Assembly: GCA_020698575.1 (NCBI GenBank)
Contig: CM036244.1
Coordinates: forward strand, 28,866,034-28,930,033
Length of the DNA stretch: 64,000 nucleotides
Reading direction: 5' to 3'
Origin: Bostrychus sinensis
Taxonomy: Eukaryota; Chordata; Actinopteri; Gobiiformes; Eleotridae
Shown here: piece by piece, positions 53,938 through 64,000 of the stretch
How the letters are laid out: every line of letters begins with the position of its first letter
Position numbering within the stretch: position 1 is the stretch's first letter
The notes under the pieces: model-generated
Told to the model about the DNA's origin: nothing
The model's input: only the letters and a program-made list of their open reading frames with translations
Databases searched by the model: none
Program-made: the position numbers and the translations under genes

Positions 53938-54421
53938 CACTCATCGGGCATCACATTATCTCTTCATCTTGGCACCTGTTAGTGAGTGAGATATACAGTA
54001 TTAGGCAGCAAGTAAACATGTTGTGCTCAAAGTTGACGTATTTGAAGCAGGAAAAATGGACGTGGGTTAGTGAAAGGATTCAAGCGAGTTTGACAAGCGC
54101 CAAATTGTGATGATGACTGGGTCAGAGCATCTCCAAAACTGAAGCTCTTGTGGGATGTTACCAGTCTACAGTGGTCAGTATCTATCAAAAGTGGTCCAAA
54201 GAAGCAACTGGTGATGCAGGGCCCCATTTGATCTGATCCAACACACAAGCTACTGTTGTTTAACATGCTGAAGAAGTTAGTGCTTCTTCTGGTAGGAAAG
54301 TTTCAGGATACACAGTGCAGTGATTGCGTATATGACTGCATACTAGGCAGATGATCAAAACATATATCCTTATGACCACCAATATTAGGCGTGTGGTCAT
54401 AATGTTATGCCTGATAGGGGG
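53938..54421 (+). mobile_element. Tc1/mariner-type deletion derivative, 484 bp
   Basis: TA on both sides (53936-53937, 54422-54423). The ends TCATCGGGCATCACATTA and, inverted, TATCAGGCATAACATTA are related. From about 54056 the plus strand keeps a decayed transposase N-terminus; EFDKRQIV-, GQSISKT- and VVSIYQKWSK-like pieces are readable in shifting frames. Everything after the DNA-binding half is deleted. Confidence 0.8.
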
Positions 54422-54423
54422 TA

Positions 54424-56619
54424 TGCTAAAAATAACAAATGCCATTCCTTTATTTGAGATGTAAAAATGAAAAAAATAAAAATAAAAAAATGAACAAGCG
54501 CACTGACATCACTCTGAATCATAGGAAAAAGTTGAGTTAGAAAACCCCAAACTGCCTGACCTAATTTCAAGAGCAACACATAACAAAGGCAGTAGCTGCA
54601 TGCTCTACTTGGTGAATCCTTCACAGTGACACGTGGGTCTGCTGGCAGAGTGTGAATGTGATGTATTGGCTTCCAGAGCAGGCCATCTCTAACGGTGGAC
54701 AGTACGGGCTGGAGGATGCAGAGTGATTACTGTCCACTAATTCTTCATGGTGTACAGACTAGAGAAAAAAATGACAGTGGAAGCTCGACGGAATGGCTAA
54801 TCAATACTGTATTTATGCCTAGCGAGGAGACTGGCATTGCTCACTTGCACAACACAACAGGGATCCCATCGATGTGTCCCAGTAGATTTCTGAGGACAAG
54901 ATAATGAACATTTCTTTATTTAGAGCAACCAAAACAGAACAGTCGATAGTTATAGTGGAAGCTCACTGTCTTGAAAAATTGTCTTTAAATAATTATCAGC
55001 CATCAAATACTCTGTTTGGTGGCACTTCTCCGACAGCCAAGTGCCTCTTGATTCTAGAAAGCCTCTTTGATCATGGCTCACTCTCTCTCCTCAAGTCCTA
55101 GCTGTTTGCCCTAAAAATCAGCTAAAGCCAAAAATCAAAGTCTAGACAGAAGACAAACACACATTTACCTAAGTGACCTGATTCTGTGACAACGATGCAA
55201 AAACATCTGTTCTGCATATGGTTCACTTTGACATTATGCACAGTTTTGGGGTAGCTTTAAGAAATACTGTGTAGGGCTCAACTGTCTTTCACAGTAAATG
55301 TAGTTTGTTCTGTTGTTTTGATTAGAAACACTGCAGGTGAATAGGGTAATTTCTTTAAAAACTATGATATATCATTGTGAAACTTTTCCTGATTGTTATT
55401 GGCATCAACATCAAAAAATGTATTGCAAGTGTTGTGTAATTTAATGTTTTAATATAATATTTAGACACAGTCCAATTAAATATGTGCTACTGTGCATACA
55501 TTTCTAAGAACAACATATGAATATTGGATTGTGCCCAGTTTCAAATTATTACATATTGTTGGCATAGATACTGTATGACATATAAGTAATTTTACATAGG
55601 AAATTATGGATGTCTTATTTTGTGTATCAATAAATTAGAGAATGGATAGATATATACTTAATTCTCAGAATACTGCCAAGAGCCTAATTTTAATTTTTTT
55701 ATTTTTAGGGGTAAATGCCCAAAAAGTCAGGTAAGAAATGAATATTCTCATTCAAATCCTTCTGTAAATGTTTTCATAATATAGTATAACCCTGAATTTA
55801 CACTGGGGGCGTCGTGGAAGATCGATGTGTGCATGTATGTTTTATTATACGTCTATTTACACCAAGGGCAATAGAGTTGCTGTTGCTGTTCGTGTGGATC
55901 TCCCCCCTCTGTTTTACTGACTGCTCACCATCTAAACACAAGGTTGTGGCCAATGAGCACCAGGCCTTCTCCTTCTTCATGTTGTCCATGTAAAATGGGT
56001 GCTTGATGTCTCAAATTACATTACATTCCTCCCCCTCAAGGATTACCTCGATGTGCAATGTTTACATTAGCGCTGTGCCTTTAATTTGAAACTTTAGTGC
56101 CTAAAGTTGGATGTTCTTGTTACCATGACACCACTTCAGCCTAAGTTAATTAAACATGTGCCTCTTATATAGATACATCTCATCCACATCCTCTGCCTGC
56201 GGCCACCTTCTTGGGTTGTGATCTCAAACATTTCCAATCTGTGCAGCACAAAAGCTCACTGGCCAAGGACTAAGTAAATAGTTTAGAAACAAATCCACAA
56301 TACTGTTTCCCCAAATAAAAGGACACATTTTGCTGAATATATGGGTCTTTACGCTGCTTGCCAGTGTAATCTGAACACAGGGAACGTAGTCTCTCTTCTA
56401 ACCAGCCAAGAAACACAAGCAGTTAGTTCAGAACAATTAATGAAGGAGCCAATAGCCTTGCCAGACTCTCTGAACCACTTGGAGGTGGTGTGAAGTTCAC
56501 TTTTTATAAAGACCACATTATCATGAAATACACAAAATTAGGCATTATTTTTTCTCTTTTCATTTTTCAAATGGAAATATGGCTGATTCATAACATTGGT
56601 TTCTTTGCCTTGTCACTAC
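54424..56619. other. Gene-free DNA
   Basis: No recognised exon. 55798-56030 contains a 63-codon minus-strand ORF without a recognised domain. Confidence 0.45.
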
Positions 56620-56627
56620 AGACAACC

Positions 56628-57112
56628 CAGAGGTGGAATAAGTACTTAAAATCTGTATTTAGGTAAAAGCACTCAAGTAGAACTAAAAGTACTCAACCAA
56701 GTTATTGCTTGTTTTGACATTTTTTCCAACTTCTACCTACATCTGTCACCAAATCATAACGCATGACCTTGTGATTGCACAGTGAATCAAAAATATTTTT
56801 ACTTTTAAAGACTTGAACATTTTAGTCGCATTTTTTCCAGCCACAAGGGCAGTTGTGCTGGTCCCATGTCCTGATAAATGCTGAGGTTTGCATCAGGAAG
56901 GGCATCCAATGTAAAACCTATGCCAAATCAATTACAACACGCAAGGAGGCAGAGGATTTGCTGTGGCAGCCCCAGAAGGAAAACAGCCTAAAGAAAAGAA
57001 GCAACATATTTTCTTCCAAAATTCACTTAAGTAAAAGTGCACATAGAAAGTACAATTTCTTGAAAAAATATACTTAAATTGTGTAAAAGTGTCTCATTAC
57101 GTTCCACCCATG
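56628..57112. mobile_element. hAT-type element, 485 bp, with a LINE-tail repeat inside
   Basis: The ends CAGAGGTGGAAT and, inverted, CATGGGTGGAAC are related. A perfect 8-bp duplication AGACAACC flanks it (56620-56627 and 57113-57120). Inside the ends are AAGTACTTAAAATCTGTATT and ACTTAAGTAAAAGTGCAC, the phrases that mark this family. The RTE-like tail (56868-57005) is nested in its middle. Confidence 0.92.
56868..57005 (+). repeat. RTE/Rex3-like LINE tail (copy 4)
   Basis: TTTGCATCAGGAAGGGCATC with AAAACCTATGCCAAATCAAT and GGATTTGCTGTGGCAGCCCC, the best-matching pair with the copy at 57871, only about 1 kb away. Confidence 0.72.
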
Positions 57113-57120
57113 AGACAACC

Positions 57121-57870
57121 TCATCACCTTATTCAATTCTAACAAGAGAAACTAATACAAGCGTGCACCAAGCAATATTGAAGGATCAGAAAAATTTGCA
57201 ACCTTAACCACTGAATTGTTGTTAATAACCCAGAAATTTTCCTAACAAGGTGCTGGCTGTGGGTTGCTTTACGCTCTATGCAAGCTACTTTCTTTATCTG
57301 TTTTTATTTTATTTGGCCTTCAAAGGGAGATGACCATAACCATTACTGTGTTATTTGTTACCTGCCATGACACACTGATTCAAAAAGCCTTTGTACTGCC
57401 AGCAGCTGAATGGGCCTCTCCACTTACCTACCACAGCCATGGAGACAGTGTCATGTCCGGACATTAAGTACCATTTGGATTAAAAAAATGGAGGAGTGGA
57501 TGTGTTGACTGCTCTGGTGAGGAAATCCCTGACCTGCCAGCTAATTAGTAAAGAGTGTGATGAATGAGAGAGAATTTAGTGCCAGCCTGCAGGTTCAACT
57601 CGAAGCAGCTGATGATGCAGATCTGCTGTTTGTGTGCTGGGCCACAGTTGTGTGTGAACCACCATTGGGCACAAGAATCTTGCTCTCTTCAGTAAATACG
57701 AGAGAGTAATTACATGCTCACGTAAATAAATGCAAGCTGAAATTAGTTTGTGTGAGAGAAAATGGAAAATTTATTATTTAAAGATTCAACAAGTGATTTC
57801 ATATCGGGAATATCAATTTTACAGCAGAATTGGACTATTTAGGGGATGTCTGGAGAAGTAACCCAACTAT
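57121..57870. other. Gene-free DNA
   Basis: No supported feature. Confidence 0.5.
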
Positions 57871-58050
57871 AAGGGGTCACAAGCCAGTGTAGTTCTTATG
57901 CCAGTCCAGAGTCCAGCTAAATGAAAAGGGTTGCATCAGGGAGGGCATCCAGCGTAAAACCTATGCCAAATCAATATGCAAATCACTGCACACTAGAAGG
58001 CAGACGATTTGCTGTGGCAACCCCATAAAGGAAAAGCTGAAAAGAAAGGA
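57871..58050 (+). repeat. RTE/Rex3-like LINE tail (copy 5)
   Basis: GGGTTGCATCAGGGAGGGCA, CCAGCGTAAAACCTATGCC and GCAGACGATTTGCTGTGGCA, then AAGGAAAAGCTGAAAAGAAA. The least decayed copy in the window and the best for defining the family. Confidence 0.75.
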
Positions 58051-59639
58051 GGAAAAGATATCTACAAGTGCAAGTAGTGCAAGGCTAGTTGTTTGGCAGA
58101 CATAAAGCGTAAGACTTTATCATAAGAGGGAATGATCCAGTGTGAGATGGTAGCTGCTAAATGTTCTATATTATACATGCTAGCCACTAGTGCATGTAAA
58201 TATATCAGAGCTTGTGGGCTGTGTTGAATAAAAGTACATCTTGCTCAACTTCTATCATACCACCCTCAAGTGTATCTAAATAAATTATTTATCTACATAT
58301 TTAATGAAAGGAACCTGTGAGAAACCCGTGCTATATGCAGCATGTCTGCTTCCATTTTTATCCCAAATTCCTCCCAGAGCTGGAGGCTCTGCACAAATGC
58401 CCTGTGTACTTGTTGTGGCTGATATCAAAGATTAATATCAACAATAAAAGCTAGGAGCATGACATTTGCTATGGAGCACAAATGGAATCACAAATATAAC
58501 CCCAGAAAACTAGAGCTTTCAAAAATGTCGGCATATTCTCGGACTAGTTTTCACTTTTTGGATAGATCTGATCTTTTAGATTGGTTTATGCAACATTTTT
58601 TTGGTTTAGACAACAGCCTGTGTAAGTGTTAATGATAGTCTGTACATTCTGTAAGTGACACATTTTTACCCACCATCTACAGTACTTTACGTCAAGGCCA
58701 TCTGTGTAGAAGCAGAAGTGTCGAAAAAAAATTATATTATAAACTAAAGGTGCTTTAAATCATTATTACACAATAGCTTTTATGTAAAAGTGTTTGAAAG
58801 CTGCTGGGAGCTAAAGAGATTGTTTACACAGAGCTCTATCTGTCAGGTTATCTTGCTCTCTTGGGGAGCTGCAGCAGAGAGACATATCAACATCACAGTA
58901 TCTGTGTATGAGCTGATAGTGTAAGAAGCACAAAAGGCAATGGAGAATATGTGTACAATACATTCAGTGACAAGTACGCATCAGAGCAGTTGAATTGTGA
59001 TGGGGTTTGGGAGAAGAACAGCTGTGCATTACATCAGTGCATCATGATATGGAAATGGGCATAGTGTCTTTATGCTAAACAACCATAAGGCATAAATGTA
59101 ATTGGAATGGTAAAGTAGGCTTTCATGTGCAGTGCTGTGAGTTAAGATCTGTACATAACATCATGGACACAAAACATCCAAAGATACATCTCCAGAGGCA
59201 GTGAAGGGAAAAGTGATTTTTTTGTGAGTCGATGGAAGGTTAGGTGGAATCAGAGCAGAGCTGTTTAAGTGTGGCGACACCTCTTGGGAAGGAGCTGCAG
59301 CAGTGACGGATGGTTTGAGTCGTGATGGACTGGTAGTGTCTCTCAGAGCAGTCTTTGTGGAACAGATGACTGTCTCGTGTTCAGGACATTTCTCATTTTT
59401 TCACCTCCAACCTGATGTCATGCAGAGAATCTCAAAGTCAACCTGGCAACCTAATGGTTGAGGAAAGATTGGATTGAGAAAGGAGTAAATACAAAGCTAC
59501 TGAAATTGCCTGTTGCAACTTTATAGCACCTGTGACATGGCATCCTGCAACTTTGTGGCACATCCTCAAGAAAAGCTGCTAATTTATAGAAAATGAATTT
59601 GTAGTACCTGCCACAAAATGGGCCACAATCTTTAATATT
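58051..59639. other. Gene-free DNA
   Basis: No supported feature. Confidence 0.5.
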
Positions 59640-59770
59640 AATAATGCATTCTTCTTACAGCACTTTTCTATACACTCAAAGTTGCTTGACAATTTGGCGC
59701 AATATTCATTCACTCAGCCACCACCAATCACACAGTCACACTCATACATTCTGGGACTTGTTTCACAACA
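59640..59770 (-). repeat. SINE 3' fragment, GTGGTGGTCGGAG family
   Basis: TTCTATACACTCAAAGTTGC followed by a TTCATTCACTC and CACACAGTCACACTCATACA order, as in the reverse-oriented tail of the copies at 17365 and 27383. The head is missing. Confidence 0.5.
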
Positions 59771-62054
59771 TAACACAATTTTGTGGCACCTACTGCAAAA
59801 CATGCTGTAACCACAGGAAAGGGTTAAGAAACAAGTGACTCATGGTATGTTTACTTTAACAGATGCGGCAGGTACCAATGACTGTGGCATCTTTTATATG
59901 TTCTATTTGACACAAAGTTGCAGCATCTCTACTGACAGCCTCTCATGGCTGTCATGGCAAAAACTTGATGTTTTGCTGTAGTTCCTCCATAATTACAAGC
60001 TATTAGGCTCATAACAAAGGGCTCCACCATGTAAAAGTAATGTAATGGTGCCTGTGAAAGGACAGTGTTACAGTTTTGTCGACACTTCCTGATGTGAGAA
60101 GCATCTTTTTTAATGTCAGCAGCTGGCTGCTAAAAGGATGTAGTTTACCTGTCTGCTCTTCATAAATGTTAACGGTTGATGAGGCCTACTTCTGCACTGA
60201 GGCTGTGTGATGAGGGCATAGCATGAGATCATTCAAATATAAATATATCTGCCAAGAGGCTTATGTTCTCATTGCATCAACAGTATTTGCCCCATGAATG
60301 TAATGCATCTGACGAAGATGTTTTGTGTGCAACCTGACACTGGTGTGGTTTGCTTGCACAGCTCCATATCAAGTGTTGAAATGGTGGTAAGTGACTGATG
60401 TGTCTCTGCGTGTCACCTGACAAATACAGATCCTTCTGGTGCAGGGCGCAGACCTTTCTGTTTGGTTGTAAGTCACCGTAATGGGACCAGTCAAGCGTGG
60501 GCTGGAGAGCATTTGTAATTGAATCTTATCTGAGAGGCAGGTGCACACTATTCACAGCAGCTAATTGACTGAAAACATTTGATAAATCCCAGTTCTTTAG
60601 GAAACACTCCAAAAGAAATTACTTGGATTTAGTTTTGTAATATCTCTTTTTAAAATAAGATACAGTGAGTTATATACAAAGAACTACAAAAAACATGTTT
60701 ACTGTTTCGATAACTCCAGTTGCTGTGTGAATGTATCTAGACAATGTAGGTGTCAAACTATTACTCACACAGCGAAAGGCCGCACAGCTTGTCCTGCTGT
60801 TTCAGTGTCTCAGTCCTCATTGGTCCACCCACAAACTGACTAACCAAATAGGTTTGAGTGCCTACAGTTACCGTCTATAGTCCGGGACCATCTGGGCTGT
60901 TGCATGGACACAGGTGTTGATTGTTTGCTTTTAATGGCTGAAAGCTTTCTTTAATGCCCACATCCTGGATTCTGTGTGCTTAAGTTGTTTCAAGTTGTTA
61001 TTTTTTACATTTAATTACCAGTCGGGGGTTTGCAGACTTTGAAACTGAGAATGTAGTGTAAACAAAAAGCACCAACTGGCGCTCACAGTAAAGTAGTGTG
61101 CAGATATTACTGAGACTGAGATGATTCTCTCTATTGGGATTTGCTTTTTCTTTGTCCAAAAGGTAAAGACAGAACATTAAAAATTAAATACTGCAGCTGC
61201 TATGAGTTCAGAAACCCCCTATGTGACTTTTTAAAGTTTGCAGGAGTTTTGAGTTTGCTTAATAGTAGTTTGGTGCCAATGCTGGCAACTTTTTCATAAA
61301 CAATTTTAGATGATTATGGCTTGTATTAAAGTTTGTTTACATACTGATATAGCTCTACATGCTATGTAATGAGTATACTGGATATGGCTAATGCTGTCAC
61401 ACTATACTGGGGTACAGTTTGTGAATATTTCAGACCAGAACCTACTTCAGACAATATTTAGATCTCGAATTACAGTATAGGCTTCCTTTATGAAGTCACA
61501 TTTGTAGAATATTTGAAATGTTAATTATGGATTTTGTTGTGCACATTTGTTCTTTTAAGAATAGGGTCTACAGGGTGTACAGAGTATATTAGGAAAAATA
61601 AGCTTAGCTTTGTTATCAATATTTACATTGCTTTTTCAAATCACATTTGAGACCTAATGTACCATTCTGTTGAAATTGGTTGCAGATGATTATATTTTGA
61701 CCTGTGATAGCTAGTGTAGCTAGTGTAGAGGCTCTAATTCTAAAACTCACTAACAACAAAGACTAAGGATAAGGATATATCAGTTTGAACTGATATATTG
61801 AAGGTGCTTTGCAAAATGGAACCCAGTGCAGAGACAGCGGCTATTTAGAACCAGTCACTGCTAGTAGGTCATAACCATAGAGGTGACAGCCACAACAGGA
61901 TCACATGACAGCATCTAGATACAAGCATTAAGTGGATACAAACACTGCATTCATTACAACAATTTTAACTCATGTCTTAGCAGCCATATTCACCACTGTA
62001 TATATTAGACAATGAGAGATCCCAAACACCTAGTATTGCCTTTAGAAAAAAGTT
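59771..62054. other. Long gene-free interval
   Basis: Unique-looking AT-rich DNA; no ORF or repeat I can support. Confidence 0.5.
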
Positions 62055-62215
62055 ACTTGCAAAAAATATTTTTTATGCCTTTATTTGACAGAGATAGTAA
62101 TGAGACAGGAATTTAGGGAGAGACACAGGTAATAACATGGGGAAAATTGGCCCGAGTTGAGAATTGAACCCTGGTTGCTCTGGTATGTGGTACTTTATGA
62201 GAGCTACCAATACAA
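62055..62215 (-). repeat. tRNA-headed SINE
   Basis: On the minus strand a B-box GGTTCAATTC (62161-62170) and a distal ATAAAGGCATAAAA tail are in the arrangement of a common fish SINE (tRNA head, CTCTCCC body, AATAAAGGCA tail). A plus-strand relative is at 8865-8995. Confidence 0.65.
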
Positions 62216-64000
62216 CTCATAAAAGGACAACTGCATAGTGCACAGGTAGTACTGAGACTGGGATGAGTCTCTATCTCTGTCAAGGATGTCATGTTTCACT
62301 TGAAAAACAATGCTTGAAATGTTATTACACTTTAAGGAAAAGTCAGTAATGGTCCAAGCAATGATTAGTTTTTGGTGTGGATACAGAACACTGACTGGGC
62401 CAAGGATTTTTTAAAGATTCTTTACAAGATAGGACGAAAGTTACCTACTTCTGGATACTTCTATGTATGAATGTATGTTTCTAAATATTAACTTCATCAA
62501 ACCTTTAAGTATCTTATTTCAGCTTTTTATGTTTTTAAAACCATCACCAAGAATTATGTAGCTGTCACTCTAAAATGGCATTTGTTTATATAACATGCAT
62601 ACCATTAAAGACTACTGTAGATGGCCAAATCATGATCTCCCCTTTTTATTTCCCTTCTCCACACATCTCTTAATCTCTCCTGTGTGATTTTCTGCCTGTA
62701 GCTATATATGCAGTACTTTCTCACCAGGGGGTTGTCATGAAGCTATATTAAGTTCATGATTAGGAGACAAGATGAAAAGCCAATCACTACTTACGCAATG
62801 ACTTAAATCATACCATAGCGCTATATAAAGAGATTTCACAGCACTCATTGTTCAGATAATGATTGGCTGATCTTTTGTTTAGAGTAAATGGGACAGAACA
62901 TTTCCCATCCAACTGGGTTAATCTGCCTTCATCGACACATTACTATAATCTAATGCGGCCTCCCCACCGGCCGTACAAATTCTGGACAAGTGTAGTTTTA
63001 AATGGCAGGGAGTCTCTCTGTGTTCCTAAGCCATAACTAATTCAGCACCAAAGCCTACAAACACTCTGAAATAATCCCACTATCTTCCTATGCAGTCCAA
63101 AACCTTTGATGAAAGTCAGGAGAGATCAAGGGGATCTGTCAAGTGCTTTCCAATTTCCCCAATCTAATATAACAGAGAGGCATCCTTCAAAGGACTCCTC
63201 TCCTGGTACCATATTCTCCAAGTTCATCTTCAATAGCTCGACATCAGCAGCACACGCTTCTGCCATATGGCGCGGGGTTTAGCGCTTGCCCCAAGGTGGC
63301 CTCTTCTTGCACCTCCTCTGGGCAGAATCCTACTTCTGAGGTATGGGCAACTCATCCGAATATACAGCCCTGGCAGCTCATCACAAACAGCTCAGTCACT
63401 TTCATGCAGAGGAATTGTTTGTGGGACACTGTCTTTTCTTATGACAACTTATGACTGGCACAATGGTGTTGACGGTTGAAAGGATTTCTGCATTAGGGTT
63501 AGCACTGTGGTTCTCTTCATGTGATACTAAAGCTAGTGGCCTGTCTTGGTTCAAGGGATAGCACAGTATTCATTATCATCTGGTAAATCTGGTTCAGTGT
63601 ACCTTTTTAGACAGTAATTCTTTAGATCAGATAGTTGTCAGCACAGTCTTAGTTTGGAGGAACACAAAAGAGCAATGCCACTGAACCTTGTACCACTTGT
63701 TTTTATTGAGTATATTAGTAACCAACACAGGGTTTGTACCATTGCTGCTGTCCACTGGATATTTGCAGAATGTTTTCTGCTGAAGAAAATATTTTACCCA
63801 TTCCTGAGTATTTTTTAGTCCCCTTTTTACGACTGATCTATCTTTTATACTCTGCCTGGATTTGGTTACCTTGTGGTTGTAGTTGCATATCGCAAACAGC
63901 AATTTTACACATTATGTTCAAATACTTAACACTTAACTACATAGTTACATTAGCTGTGCCTGTATGGGTTACATTTTTGCTACAGTGCCACACTCATTTG
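62216..64000. other. Gene-free DNA, with a candidate conserved stretch at 62650-63190
   Basis: No exon recognised. 62330-62440 keeps a short piece of the ACCTCCACC-type repeat. 62650-63190 is free of repeat phrases. The 70-codon ORF at 63267-63479 has no known domain, although its DNA is GC-richer than its surroundings. Confidence 0.4.

Noticed and set aside
63267..63479. 70-codon ORF as a host exon
   Set aside because: Slightly GC-richer but without a recognisable domain or convincing splice sites at both sides.

Overview
This window looks like teleost fish nuclear DNA. It is AT-rich and gene-poor. It carries a mix typical of fish genomes: Tc1-like and hAT-type DNA transposons, short tRNA-headed SINEs, an L1-type LINE, LINE fragments ending in a TGGA-type tail, and a Ty3/gypsy element with a C-terminal chromodomain. 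I found no host protein-coding exon I can defend, no rRNA, no intact tRNA and no CRISPR. The best reading is an intergenic region or part of a very long intron. Species cannot be told from the sequence alone.

Layout. 1-4.7 kb: mostly unique DNA with SINE pieces, a small tandem repeat, and a striking acceptor-plus-donor site at 1254/1255. 4.7-6.3 kb: a decayed Tc1-like transposon with TA target duplications and a dead transposase. 6.9-13.5 kb: a transposon cluster holding a 744-bp hAT-type element with a perfect 8-bp target duplication, a GAGACC-rich element inside an ACT microsatellite, and a 3.7-kb CACTA-like element with a second hAT-type element inside it. 13.5-22.7 kb: mostly unique DNA with SINE heads, a purine-rich minisatellite and older repeat fragments. 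22.7-29.2 kb: a dead L1-type LINE split by at least five later insertions whose order can be read from target duplications. 29.2-31.4 kb: a small hAT element, a SINE and a second Tc1-like transposon. 32.0-36.0 kb: a hAT-type element, a TTAA-flanked element and another inverted-repeat element. 39.1-40.1 kb: a LINE reverse-transcriptase fragment split by a hAT-type element. 43.0-46.95 kb: a Ty3/gypsy chromovirus with an open 1,162-codon ORF. 47-64 kb: mainly unique DNA with scattered short transposons.

The only long coding region is the Ty3/gypsy ORF. It keeps a zinc knuckle, protease, reverse transcriptase, RNase H, integrase with an exact D-D-35-E core, and a chromodomain. Most of the 5' LTR, the primer-binding region and nearly all of gag have been deleted, so the ORF now starts inside a 43-bp LTR remnant. 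The other coding traces (L1 ORF1/ORF2, Tc1 transposases, a BED-type hAT N-terminus, LINE C-terminus) are broken.

I did not find a convincing new biological system. The points most worth following up are the recursive-splice-like site at 1254, the rearranged gypsy element, the unclassified 693-bp element at 25414 with an ATA duplication, several terminal-inverted-repeat families present in paired copies, two clean hairpins, and a few stretches that look like conserved non-coding elements but need alignment to other fish.
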